Source: DATAQC01 sp046263055 (lineage in GTDB: Bacteria; Actinomycetota; Acidimicrobiia; Acidimicrobiales; AC-14). From it: a stretch of DNA of 16,991 nucleotides. The notes beneath the pieces are model-generated. The model saw only the letters and a list, made by a program, of their open reading frames with translations. It ran no database searches and was not told where the DNA came from. The stretch's first letter is position 1; each line of letters begins with the position of its first letter. Shown piece by piece: positions 7,562 to 14,950 of the stretch. The stretch is taken from assembly GCA_046263055.1 (NCBI GenBank), contig JBHELO010000099.1:1-16991 (forward strand). The letters are read 5' to 3'. Made by a program: the position numbers and the translations under genes.

Positions 7562-8494
7562 TCAGTGCTCCCAGCCGAGCCTCGGCAGGTCGGCGTCGCG
7601 CAGGCGGCGCTCGGCCGGGTCCTCCGTGCACCGACCGATGCGGATGGGCAGGGCCAGGCCGGCGGCCGCGAACGCCGCCTCCACCGCTGCCCCCTCGGGC
7701 GCCGCGAACACCAGCTCGTAGTCCTCCCCGCCGCCCAGCGCCAGGTCCTCGGGCCGGTCGCTGACCCGGCTGACCCCCATGGCCACCGGCACGTGCTCCA
7801 CCACCACGCCCACCGACGACTCGTCGGCCAGGTGGCGGACCTCCGAAGCCAGCCCGTCGGACACGTCGATCATGGCGGTGGCCCCCACCGACCGGGCCAC
7901 CCCTCCTTCGGCCAGGCGGGGCCGGGGCCGGCGGTGGGCCAGGGCCAGGTCGGCCGCCTCCGCGGCCCGGTCGGCGCGCAGCACGGCCAGCCCGGCCGCC
8001 GACGACCCCAGCGGACCGGTGACCCACAGCACGTCGCCGGCCCGGGCCCCCGACCGCAGCACGGGCGGCGGGGGCTCCGGACCGCCGTCGCCCGCCACCG
8101 AGACGGCCACCACCAGCGTGGGGGCGGACGTGAGGTCGCCGCCCACCACCGGGCAGCGGTACGCCTGGGCGGCGGCGAGGAGGCCGTCGTAGAGCAGGTC
8201 GACGTCCAGGTCGTCGAGGGGCCCGGCCACCGTCACCAGGGCGTGGGTCGGCCGCCCGCCCACCGCCGCGATGTCGCTGAGGTTGGCCACCAGGGCCTTC
8301 CAGCCGAGGTCGTCCAGTCCCACCAGGGCGAGGTCGGCGTGCACGCCCGCCACCACCGCGTCGGCGGCCAGCAGGAGGGCGCCGCCCGGACGCCGGACGA
8401 CGGCCACGTCGTCGCCCACCCACGTCTCCCCCGCCGGTCCCGCCAGTCGCCGGCGGAGCCCTTGGAGGATGGACAGCTCGCTGGCCACACCCAT
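7562..8494 (-). CDS. thiL: Thiamine-monophosphate kinase
   Basis: ThiL makes thiamine diphosphate from thiamine monophosphate and ATP, the last step of the pathway. The 310-residue product has the PurM-like fold motifs of the family: ELSILQGL at the start, GDDVA (27-31), DAVVAGVH, GDLTSAPTLVVAVSV, a VSDGLASEVRHLA segment and GGEDYELVFAAP near the C-terminus. These aspartates bind the metal-nucleotide complex. I give the ATG at 8494; a GTG at 8488 is equally possible because GGAG then sits 6 nt before it. Upstream the frame remains open through the cold-shock-like gene on the other strand, which is a composition effect. It is divergent from the cold-shock/pckG pair and followed by thiD. Confidence 0.94.
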   Translation of the reverse strand: MGVASELSILQGLRRRLAGPAGETWVGDDVAVVRRPGGALLLAADAVVAGVHADLALVGLDDLGWKALVANLSDIAAVGGRPTHALVTVAGPLDDLDVDLLYDGLLAAAQAYRCPVVGGDLTSAPTLVVAVSVAGDGGPEPPPPVLRSGARAGDVLWVTGPLGSSAAGLAVLRADRAAEAADLALAHRRPRPRLAEGGVARSVGATAMIDVSDGLASEVRHLADESSVGVVVEHVPVAMGVSRVSDRPEDLALGGGEDYELVFAAPEGAAVEAAFAAAGLALPIRIGRCTEDPAERRLRDADLPRLGWEH

Positions 8495-8528
8495 CTCCGC
8501 GCTACGTTTGGGACCGTCCGGCCACCGG

Positions 8529-8544
8529 CCGGTCGGGCGACCGG
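8529..8544. repeat. Inverted repeat in the thiL-csp divergent region
   Basis: CCGGTC pairs with GACCGG around GGGC, in the 147-bp gap between the divergent thiL and cold-shock-like genes. It could be an operator shared by both directions, but in DNA this rich in GC such palindromes arise by chance. No convincing -10/-35 pair was found for the cold-shock-like gene. Confidence 0.25.
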
Positions 8545-8641
8545 GCCGCCGGGTCGGCCTCCCAGCGCCATCCAGCCTAGGCCCGCCCACGGGCCACCCG
8601 GATCGAGCACGCGCCCCACGGCGCGAGGAGGAGGGCCACTC

Positions 8642-8884
8642 GTGCAGGGCGTCGTCAAGTCCTACGACCCCGGGACGAAGGAGGGGGTGCTCGTGCGCGA
8701 CACCGACCGCTCCGAGTACGAACTGGCGCCCGGCGCCCTCGAGGGCTCGGTGTTCCGCATGCTCCGCCAGGGCCAACGGGTGGTGTTCGATCTCGACGGA
8801 CAGGACCGGGCGGCTCGCGTCCGCCTCGGTTCGGAGGTCGACATGGGGACGCCCGGCGCCCTGCCCCAGGCGGGCCAGCGATAG
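8642..8884 (+). CDS. Small cold-shock-like (OB-fold) protein
   Basis: An 80-residue protein beginning VQGVVKSYDPGTKEGVLVRD, with FRMLRQGQRVVFDLD near residues 38-52. The layout (G-V-V-K at the first strand, then a GQRVVFD strand) matches the cold-shock domain, which binds single-stranded nucleic acid. The RNP1 motif KGFGFI of classical Csp proteins is replaced by KEGVLV, so the stacking aromatic residues are missing. It resembles the divergent cold-shock-like proteins of actinomycetes, and its ligand is uncertain. The GTG at 8642 is preceded by GAGGAGG with 7 nt spacing, which fixes the start. Its TAG stop shares bases with the probable first codon of pckG, suggesting co-translation. Confidence 0.8.
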   Translation: MQGVVKSYDPGTKEGVLVRDTDRSEYELAPGALEGSVFRMLRQGQRVVFDLDGQDRAARVRLGSEVDMGTPGALPQAGQR

Positions 8885-10686
8885 CCGCTCCGACCGCCAA
8901 CCACCGCCTCGTCGCCTGGGTCGACGAGATCGCCGCCCTGTGCGCCCCGAAGCGGATCGTGTGGTGCGACGGGTCCGAGGCGGAGTACCGCCGCCTGTGC
9001 GCGGGGTTGGTGGCGGCCGGCACGTTCACCCCCCTCGACCCCGCCCGCCGGCCCCGCAGCTACCTGGCCCGGTCGGACCCGGCCGACACCGCCCGGGTGG
9101 AGGATCGCACCTTCGTGTGCTCCCGGCGGGAGGCGGACGCCGGCCCCACCAACAACTGGCGGGACCCGGGCGAGATGAAGGACACGCTCACGGGCCTCTA
9201 CCGGGGCTCGATGAAGGGCCGCACCATGTACGTGGTGCCGTTCTGCATGGGCCCCCTGGGCTCCCCTATGGCCCACATGGGCGTGGAGCTCACGGACTCC
9301 GCCTACGTGGCCGTCAACATGGCGGTCGTGACCCGCATGGGCCGGCCCGTCCTCGACGCCCTGGGCGACGGGGACTTCGCGCGCTGCCTCCACTCGGTGG
9401 GCGCACCCCTGGAAACGGGACAGGACGACGTGGCCTGGCCGTGCGACGCCGACCGCAAGTACATCGTCCACTTCCCCGAGGAGCGCGCCATCTGGTCGTA
9501 CGGCTCGGGCTACGGGGGCAACGCCCTGCTCGCCAAGAAGTGCTTCGCCCTGCGCATCGCCTCGGTCATGGCCCGCGACGGGGGATGGCTGGCCGAGCAC
9601 ATGCTGGTCATCAAGGTCACCGCCCCCGACGGCGACGTTCGCTACCTCACCGGCGCCTTCCCGTCGGCCTGCGGCAAGACCAACCTGGCCATGATGGTCC
9701 CGACCATCCCCGGGTGGCGGGTGGAGACGCTGGGCGACGACATCTGCTGGATGCGGTTCGGCGACGACGGCCGCCTGTGGGCGGTCAACCCCGAGGCGGG
9801 GTTCTTCGGAGTGGCCCCCGGCACGTCGGAGGCCACCAACCCCAACGCCGTCGCCACCCTGGCGTCCGACACCCTCTTCACCAACACCGCCCGGACCGAC
9901 GACGGCGACGTGTGGTGGGAGGGCCTCACCGCCGGACCGCCCGCCCACCTGGAGGACTGGCGGGGCCACGACTGGGCCCCGGGCTCACCGACGCCGGCCG
10001 CCCACCCCAACGCCCGGTTCACCGCTCCCGCCACCTCGTGCCCGTCCATGGCGCCCGAGTGGCAGGACCCGGCCGGCGTTCCGATCTCCGCCATCCTCGT
10101 CGGCGGCCGGCGATCGTCGGTGGTCCCCCTGGTGCACGAGTCATTCGACTGGCAGCACGGGGTCTTCCTGGGCTCGATCATGGCCTCGGAGACCACCGCC
10201 GCGGCCACCGGCGCAGTGGGCCGCCTGCGCCGGGACCCCTTCGCCATGCTGCCGTTCTGCGGCTACAACATGGCCGACTACCTCGGCCACTGGCTCGAGA
10301 CGGGCGCCCGCACCCCGGCGGACCGCCTGCCCCGGATCTTCTCCGTCAACTGGTTCCGCAAGGACACCGACGGGCGATGGCTGTGGCCCGGCTTCGGGGA
10401 GAACAGCCGGGTGCTGGCCTGGGTGATGGCCCGCCTGCGGGGCGACGGCGCGGCGGTGGACTCGCCCATCGGCCGGCTCCCGGCGCCTGGCGCCATCCCC
10501 ACCGCCGGCCTCGACCTGGCTCCCTCGGCCATGGCCGAGCTGTTGCGGGTGGACCCCCAGGACTGGCGGGCCGAGGTGGCGTCCATCGCGCACCACTTCG
10601 ACACCCTCGGCCCCCGGCTGCCCCAGGCGTTCCGGGACGAGTTGGCCGCCCTGGACTCGCGGCTGGGCCGGGCACCGGCGGCCTGA
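8881..10686 (+). CDS. pckG: Phosphoenolpyruvate carboxykinase (GTP)
   Basis: PckG converts oxaloacetate and GTP to phosphoenolpyruvate, the entry step of gluconeogenesis. Motifs are complete: GPTNNWRDPGEM near residue 88, the P-loop with catalytic Cys264 in PSACGKTN (261-268), the GDDICWMRF metal site (285-293), and NPEAGFFGVAPGTS after it. The first ATG or GTG in frame is the GTG at 8959, giving 575 residues. Family-like sequence, APTANHRLVAWVDEIAALC, already begins at 8884. It follows an ATA codon at 8881 that overlaps the TAG of the preceding gene. From there the protein is 601 residues, close to the 600-610 usual for the family. I therefore extend to 8881 as a non-standard start; an error in the sequence or a different start is possible. 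The rest is certain. Confidence 0.9.
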   Translation: MAAPTANHRLVAWVDEIAALCAPKRIVWCDGSEAEYRRLCAGLVAAGTFTPLDPARRPRSYLARSDPADTARVEDRTFVCSRREADAGPTNNWRDPGEMKDTLTGLYRGSMKGRTMYVVPFCMGPLGSPMAHMGVELTDSAYVAVNMAVVTRMGRPVLDALGDGDFARCLHSVGAPLETGQDDVAWPCDADRKYIVHFPEERAIWSYGSGYGGNALLAKKCFALRIASVMARDGGWLAEHMLVIKVTAPDGDVRYLTGAFPSACGKTNLAMMVPTIPGWRVETLGDDICWMRFGDDGRLWAVNPEAGFFGVAPGTSEATNPNAVATLASDTLFTNTARTDDGDVWWEGLTAGPPAHLEDWRGHDWAPGSPTPAAHPNARFTAPATSCPSMAPEWQDPAGVPISAILVGGRRSSVVPLVHESFDWQHGVFLGSIMASETTAAATGAVGRLRRDPFAMLPFCGYNMADYLGHWLETGARTPADRLPRIFSVNWFRKDTDGRWLWPGFGENSRVLAWVMARLRGDGAAVDSPIGRLPAPGAIPTAGLDLAPSAMAELLRVDPQDWRAEVASIAHHFDTLGPRLPQAFRDELAALDSRLGRAPAA

Positions 10687-10713
10687 TCCCGGCCCCGCCG
10701 CCGACCGACTCGG

Positions 10714-10719
10714 TACGGT
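10714..10719 (+). promoter_or_regulatory. Possible -10 hexamer for the RAM-domain gene
   Basis: TACGGT matches TANNNT and would start transcription near 10726, giving a leader of about 60 nt that ends in a strong ribosome binding site. No -35 box is visible. Unlike the leaderless starts in this window it is far from the start codon, so support is weaker. Confidence 0.3.
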
Positions 10720-10775
10720 TGGCGGTCCTGGTCCCGCCCGTTCCCGAGACCCCGGCCGGCTCGCCCGGACCGGGC

Positions 10776-10784
10776 AGGAGGTGA
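10776..10784 (+). promoter_or_regulatory. Strong ribosome binding site of the RAM-domain gene
   Basis: AGGAGGTGA is a near-perfect Shine-Dalgarno sequence ending 4 nt before the ATG at 10789. It fixes that start and contrasts with the leaderless genes nearby. Confidence 0.8.
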
Positions 10785-10788
10785 GTGC

Positions 10789-11025
10789 ATGTCGGTGCGC
10801 GCGTACGTCCTCGTCCAGACCGAGGTCGGCAAAGCCGCCCAGGTGTCCGAGGAGGTGTCGCTCATCGACGGCGTGGTGGCCGCCGATGCCGTGACCGGCC
10901 CCTACGACGTGATCGTCATGATGGAGGCGGAGACCATGGACGACCTCGGCAAGCTGGTGGTCAGCCGCCTCCAGCTCATCGACGGCGTCACCCGCACCCT
11001 CACCTTCCAGGTCGTCAACCTGTAG
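10789..11025 (+). CDS. Stand-alone AsnC/Lrp-type RAM (ligand-binding) domain protein
   Basis: The 78-residue protein corresponds to the C-terminal effector-binding and oligomerisation domain of Lrp/AsnC regulators, without a helix-turn-helix. Typical features are AYVLVQTEVGKAAQV, a SLIDGVVAADAVTGPYDVIVMMEA stretch with the G-x-YD element, and a final VTRTLTFQVVNL strand. Such stand-alone RAM proteins may bind amino acids and assemble with other RAM proteins; they do not bind DNA alone. The ATG at 10789 has a near-consensus Shine-Dalgarno sequence. The last 11 bases overlap the end of ddl on the opposite strand. Confidence 0.85.
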   Translation: MSVRAYVLVQTEVGKAAQVSEEVSLIDGVVAADAVTGPYDVIVMMEAETMDDLGKLVVSRLQLIDGVTRTLTFQVVNL

Positions 11026-12148
11026 CCGGCGGCTCGACCACCCCCACCGGTCGGGCGGCCCGCCCCCGACCGACCCGGCCCTGGCGGCGGGCGTGGCGCT
11101 CGAGGGCCAGCGCCACCAGGCGGTCCACCAGCTCCCGGTAGGGGACGCCCGAGGCCTCCCACATCCGGGGGTACATGGAGATCGGCGTGAAGCCCGGGAT
11201 GGTGTTGACCTCGTTCACGACCAGGCCCCGGCCCCGCTCGTCCCAGAAGAAGTCCACCCTGGCCATCCCCTCGGCCCGCACCGCGGCGAACGCCACCAGG
11301 GCCTGGCGCTGCACGAGGGCCGTCACCTCGGGGGGGAGCGGCGCCGGCACCAGCAGCTCCGCACCGGCGGTCACGTACTTGTCCTCGTAGTCGTAGAAGT
11401 CCCCGCTGGGCCGGATCTCGCCGGGGACCGAGGCCTCGGGCGGTCGGTCGCCGAGCACACCGCACTCGATCTCCCGCCCGGCGACCGCCTCCTCCACCAT
11501 CACCCACTCGCCGTAGGAGAAGGCGTCGGCCACCGCCGCCTCCAGGTCGGCCGGGCCACCGACCTTGGCCACCCCCACCGACGACCCCAGGGCGGCCGGC
11601 TTCACGAACACCGGCCACCCGAGCTCGGCCCCCACTCGGGCGGACAGGCCGCCCGCGTCGTCGTCGCGCAGGGCCACCCACCGGGCCACGGCCAGGCCGG
11701 CGCCCGCCAACAGGCGCTTGGTCGTGTCCTTGTCCATGCAGGCGGCGGAGCCCAGGACGCCCGAGCCCACGTAGGGCACGCCGGCCAGCTCGCACACGCC
11801 CTGGACGGTGCCGTCCTCGCCGAAGGGACCGTGCAGGAGGGGGAAGACCACCACCGGCCCGTCGCCGGGGGCCGGTCCGCCCGCCGCTCCGGGGCGCAGC
11901 GCGTCGAAGGCGTCGACCTCGGGCCCGCTGGCCGAGAGTGCGGGCGGCAGGGCGGCGGGGCCGCCGGTGGCCAGCAGCCGGGCCGCCTCCTCTGCCCGCA
12001 CCCAACGGCCTTCGGGGGTGATACCCACAGGCATCACGTCGTAGCGACGGGGGTCCACGGCGCGCAGGACCGAGACGGCGGTGGTGCAGGACACCTCGTG
12101 CTCGGCCGAGCGCCCGCCGAACAGCACGACCAGGCGGGTCCGGCCCAT
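11015..12148 (-). CDS. ddl: D-alanine--D-alanine ligase
   Basis: Ddl joins two D-alanines using ATP to make the peptidoglycan precursor dipeptide. The 377-residue ATP-grasp protein begins with the family motif LFGGRSAEHEVS, including Glu16, then HGPFGEDGTVQG and the ATP-binding KPAALGSSVGVAKV. It ends with the metal-binding NEVNTIPGFTPISMYPRMWEASG region. The ATG at 12148 is preceded by TATGGT with 6 nt between, so the mRNA is probably leaderless. The C-terminal 20 or so residues are Arg-rich and Gly/Pro-rich and extend past the conserved fold. Its stop lies inside the 3' end of the convergent RAM-domain gene. Confidence 0.96.
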   Translation of the reverse strand: MGRTRLVVLFGGRSAEHEVSCTTAVSVLRAVDPRRYDVMPVGITPEGRWVRAEEAARLLATGGPAALPPALSASGPEVDAFDALRPGAAGGPAPGDGPVVVFPLLHGPFGEDGTVQGVCELAGVPYVGSGVLGSAACMDKDTTKRLLAGAGLAVARWVALRDDDAGGLSARVGAELGWPVFVKPAALGSSVGVAKVGGPADLEAAVADAFSYGEWVMVEEAVAGREIECGVLGDRPPEASVPGEIRPSGDFYDYEDKYVTAGAELLVPAPLPPEVTALVQRQALVAFAAVRAEGMARVDFFWDERGRGLVVNEVNTIPGFTPISMYPRMWEASGVPYRELVDRLVALALERHARRQGRVGRGRAARPVGVVEPPATG

Positions 12149-12154
12149 GGAGGA

Positions 12155-12160
12155 ACCATA
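12155..12160 (-). promoter_or_regulatory. -10 hexamer of a probable leaderless promoter for ddl
   Basis: On the minus strand TATGGT is followed by 6 nt and the ddl ATG. It fits TANNNT and no ribosome binding site is present. Confidence 0.55.
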
Positions 12161-12176
12161 CGGCCGCCGGCGGCCG
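12161..12176. repeat. Perfect 16-bp palindrome abutting the ddl -10 element
   Basis: CGGCCGCCGGCGGCCG is its own reverse complement and touches the upstream edge of the ddl -10 hexamer. It also lies 33 bp past the stop of the upstream membrane-protein gene. It could be an operator, a terminator stem for that gene, or a chance product of GC-rich composition. Confidence 0.35.
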
Positions 12177-12208
12177 GTCCCGTCCGGGCGCCTTATGGCG
12201 ACGCCGGG

Positions 12209-12610
12209 CTACGTGCGGCCCACCAGGAGGGCCCGGATGCCGAGGCCCATCACGAACAGCCCGCCGAGGCCGTACAGGAGGTAGAGGCGGTGGCGGAGCT
12301 GGGCCCGGTACGAATAGATGATCCCCACGGCCATGATGGCCACGAAGCCGTAGAACATGTGGAACTGGGGCGCCTTGATCTTCTGGCCCGCCACCAGGCC
12401 CACGCCCATGCCGACCTGGGCGAACACCGCCAGCTCCACGGCCACCGTGAACCACCACAGGGCCCGGGTGCGCAGGGCCTCCCACCGCCCTGCGGCCAGC
12501 GCCCACAGGCCGGCCAGGCCGTTGCCCACGATCACCACCCAGGCGAAGCCCTTGTGGACGGCCAGCAGGGTCGCGATGACCGGGGCACCGGCGGCGGCGG
12601 CCGGGGTCAC
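12209..12610 (-). CDS. Small integral membrane protein of unknown function
   Basis: A 133-residue protein with four predicted hydrophobic helices at about 20-41, 50-75, 84-102 and 108-129. A basic loop (RWEALRTRAL) lies between helices 1 and 2, and another (RAQLRHR) between helices 3 and 4. A conserved-looking QFHMFYGF begins helix 3; its His could be a ligand or a packing residue, which I cannot decide. I do not recognise a named family. It starts at a GTG (12610) 7 bp after the stop of the PIG-L deacetylase gene and is almost certainly in its operon. I recall small membrane proteins beside mshB in mycobacteria, which would fit, but this is from memory. Confidence 0.72.
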   Translation of the reverse strand: MTPAAAAGAPVIATLLAVHKGFAWVVIVGNGLAGLWALAAGRWEALRTRALWWFTVAVELAVFAQVGMGVGLVAGQKIKAPQFHMFYGFVAIMAVGIIYSYRAQLRHRLYLLYGLGGLFVMGLGIRALLVGRT

Positions 12611-12617
12611 CCCCGGC

Positions 12618-13418
12618 TCACGCCAGGCCGTCGAGGAGGTCGGTCTCGGCGGTGCCCGGCGGGGCGCCGTCCAGCATGTACCACTCCGAGCCGAACCCGT
12701 TGAGGAAGGCGTCGTCGGGCATGGAGAGGAAGAAGGACGTCTCCGAGATCTGGCTGGCGTGGGCCGCCATGGACCGGCGCTTGACGCCGACGACCCCGCG
12801 CACGTCCACGGTGGTGGTGATGCGCTCCTCGCCCACCCCCATGGTGAAGTCCTCGGGCGGCGCGTCGTCGGGCAGGGTCACGCCGGCGGCCCGGGCGGCG
12901 GCGATGCCCCGACGGAAGTGGTCGCGGTTAAGGGTGCTCATGTAGGCCTTGGGCGTGGCGGCCAGGCGGGCCGCAGCCAGGCCCACCCGGTGCACCTGCA
13001 CGTGGTCGGGGTGGCCGTACATGCCGTTCTCGTCGTAGGCGGTGACCACGTCGGCGCCCTCCTCGTCGAGGATGGCGGCCAGGCGGGCGGCGGCCTCGTC
13101 TACGTCGGCCTGCCAGAACGACTCCGGGGCGTCGTTCTCGGGCGTACCGACCATGCCGGAGTCCACGTAGCCGAGGAAGGCCACCCGGGCCACCCCCAGG
13201 ATCTCGGCCGAGGCTTGGGTCTCCTCGACCCGCCGCTCCCACAGCGCCTCGCCCGGTCGGAGGAAGCCCTCGGCCACCTCGCCGTGCTCGCCCCGGGTGG
13301 CCACCACCAGTACCACCCGGTGCCCGTCGGCGGCCAGCTTGGCCATGGTGCCGCCGGTGGCGATGGACTCGTCGTCGGGATGGGCGTGGAAGAACACCAC
13401 TGTTCGGGGTGTGGCCAT
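12618..13418 (-). CDS. PIG-L/LmbE family zinc deacetylase, MshB/Mca-like
   Basis: This family removes acetyl or similar groups from amino sugars; in actinomycetes MshB acts on GlcNAc-inositol in mycothiol synthesis and Mca cleaves mycothiol conjugates. The 266-residue product has the zinc site HAHPDDE (11-17) with His13 and Asp16, and the third ligand His139 in YDENGMYGHPDHVQVH. Other family features are ATRGEHGE and LGVARVAFLGYVDSGM. At 266 residues it is shorter than typical MshB (about 300), so I do not choose between MshB, Mca and another LmbE-type enzyme. The ATG at 13418 is supported by TAGGGT 8 nt upstream; a GTG one codon earlier (13421) is less likely. It precedes a small membrane-protein gene and is divergent from the glycosidase gene. 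Confidence 0.9.
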   Translation of the reverse strand: MATPRTVVFFHAHPDDESIATGGTMAKLAADGHRVVLVVATRGEHGEVAEGFLRPGEALWERRVEETQASAEILGVARVAFLGYVDSGMVGTPENDAPESFWQADVDEAAARLAAILDEEGADVVTAYDENGMYGHPDHVQVHRVGLAAARLAATPKAYMSTLNRDHFRRGIAAARAAGVTLPDDAPPEDFTMGVGEERITTTVDVRGVVGVKRRSMAAHASQISETSFFLSMPDDAFLNGFGSEWYMLDGAPPGTAETDLLDGLA

Positions 13419-13426
13419 CACGGTGG

Positions 13427-13432
13427 ACCCTA
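13427..13432 (-). promoter_or_regulatory. -10 hexamer of a probable leaderless promoter for the PIG-L gene
   Basis: On the minus strand TAGGGT is followed by 8 nt and the ATG at 13418. It forms a back-to-back pair with the glycosidase promoter, with 36 bp between the hexamers. Confidence 0.5.
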
Positions 13433-13468
13433 TCCGGCGGGTCCCCGGGCGAGGCACCTCCCCGCACC

Positions 13469-13474
13469 TACCAT
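13469..13474 (+). promoter_or_regulatory. -10 hexamer of a probable leaderless promoter for the GH1 gene
   Basis: TACCAT is followed by 6 nt and the GTG at 13481. No Shine-Dalgarno sequence of useful spacing precedes the gene. The same hexamer serves the FakA-like gene. Confidence 0.5.
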
Positions 13475-13480
13475 CGGGGG

Positions 13481-14950
13481 GTGAGCGAGGCCGGGGCCGG
13501 GCCGTTGCCCGCCGGTTTCCGCATCGGCGTGGCCACATCCGGCACGCAGACGGAGGGGGGCTACAACGGCCCCGGCGAGCCGGCCAACAACTGGCTGGCC
13601 TGGGAGCGGACGGGCCGGGTGGAGCCGTCGGGCATCGCCCTCGACTTCTGGAACCGGTGGCCGGAGCACCTGGACCGCGCCGTGGCCGCCGGCTGTGACG
13701 CCTTCCGGCTCTCGGTGGAGTGGGCGCGCTGCGAGCCCGACGAGGGCCGCCTGGACGAGGACGCCTTCGAGCGCTACGCCGCCATCCTGGACGGCTGCCG
13801 GGAGCGAGGGATGCTCCCGGTGGTCGCCCTGCACCACTTCGCCCACCCGGCCTGGCTGGGGCCCGGCTTCTGGCTGCGGCTGGAGTCCCCCGCCCGCTTC
13901 GCCCGGTGGGCCACGGTGGTGGCCGAGCGCCTCGGCCGCCGCTGCCGGCACTGGATCACCCTCAACGAGCCCAACGCCCTGGCCGCCCTGGCCTGGGTGA
14001 CGGGCGCCTTCCCTCCCGGTCGGATCGGGGCACCGGGCGACCTGGTGCGAGCCCTCGACCACACGCTGGCCGCCCACGTCCTGGCCCATGCCGCCGTCCA
14101 CCGCCACCGGCCGGACGCCATGGCGTCCCTGACCACCCACGCCACCTCCGTCTACGAGCTCGACCGGCTCCTGGTGGACGTCCTGGCGGCCCGGTCGCGA
14201 GGCGTGCTCCGGGCCGATTTGGGCGACTGGCTCCGAGGCCGGCGGAACGACTGGTACGGGGGGCTTCCCCGTCCCCGGCCGCTGGAGGCCCTCGTTCGCC
14301 GGGTGGTGGCCACCGCCGTCCCGCTGGAGCAGGCCCTCCCTCGGGCGGTCGCCGCCGTCTACGACGGCCCTCACGAGCGGCCCCTCGACGCCGTGCTGGT
14401 GGACTGGTACGACCCCGAGGCCGCCGGCCGCCTCCGCCTCCCCGGCCGACCCACGGCGGGAGGTCGGGCGTGGCGCCCGTTCCGCCCGCTCTGGGACGAC
14501 CCCGTCCACCCCGAGGGGCTGGCCGCCTGGTGCCGGGCGGTGGCCGAGCCGGGCATCGAGGTGTGGGTGGCCGAGAGCGGGCTCTGCAACCGGGTGCGCA
14601 ACGGCCGGGCCTGGCCCCGGGGCGACGGATGGGATCGGGACCGCTTCCTGTCCGCCCACCTGGGCGCGATGGCTCGGGTGGCGGCCGCAGGGGTGCCCGT
14701 CACCGCCTACTTCCACTGGACGCTGGCCGACAACTGGGAGTGGGGGTCCTACGAGCCCCGGTTCGGCCTCCACGGGGTGGACCGGGCCCGCGGCCTGCGC
14801 TGGAGCGAGCTGGACGCCATGGGCGGCCCGGCGGCCGCCACCTACCGCCGGCTGGCGGCCACCATGCGGGCCCGGCCCGACCGCCGACTGGCGACGACCA
14901 TGGAGGCCGGCCCCGACGGCGTCGGCGCCGCCGGCGGGGCGGTGCCGTGA
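13481..14950 (+). CDS. Glycoside hydrolase family 1 (beta-glucosidase/beta-galactosidase-like)
   Basis: GH1 enzymes hydrolyse beta-linked glucosides, galactosides or related sugars by a retaining mechanism. The 489-residue product has the TIM-barrel landmarks: GVATSGTQTEGG at the start, AFRLSVEW, LHHFAHPAWLG, the acid/base Glu163 in TLNEPNALA, and the nucleophile Glu365 in VAESGLCN (most members have TENG here). YFHWTLADNWEW starts near 410. The GTG at 13481 places the barrel at the N-terminus and is preceded by a -10 hexamer. No signal peptide is seen, so it should act in the cytoplasm on imported sugars. The stop overlaps the galactokinase start by 4 bp (GTGA), which suggests galactosides as substrate, though specificity is not readable from these motifs. 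Confidence 0.92.
   Translation: MSEAGAGPLPAGFRIGVATSGTQTEGGYNGPGEPANNWLAWERTGRVEPSGIALDFWNRWPEHLDRAVAAGCDAFRLSVEWARCEPDEGRLDEDAFERYAAILDGCRERGMLPVVALHHFAHPAWLGPGFWLRLESPARFARWATVVAERLGRRCRHWITLNEPNALAALAWVTGAFPPGRIGAPGDLVRALDHTLAAHVLAHAAVHRHRPDAMASLTTHATSVYELDRLLVDVLAARSRGVLRADLGDWLRGRRNDWYGGLPRPRPLEALVRRVVATAVPLEQALPRAVAAVYDGPHERPLDAVLVDWYDPEAAGRLRLPGRPTAGGRAWRPFRPLWDDPVHPEGLAAWCRAVAEPGIEVWVAESGLCNRVRNGRAWPRGDGWDRDRFLSAHLGAMARVAAAGVPVTAYFHWTLADNWEWGSYEPRFGLHGVDRARGLRWSELDAMGGPAAATYRRLAATMRARPDRRLATTMEAGPDGVGAAGGAVP

Noticed and set aside
6535..7764. An open frame of 409 codons on the + strand over thiD
   Set aside because: Low-complexity composition, antisense to thiD, and no motif.
8495..8776. 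A longer N-terminus for ThiL reading through the cold-shock-like gene
   Set aside because: ThiL family similarity begins at about 8494, and the extra part is antisense to a better-supported gene.
13438..13480. An upstream start of the GH1 protein in the intergenic gap
   Set aside because: It would place coding sequence across both promoters. GTG 13481 gives a normal GH1 N-terminus and matches the promoter position.
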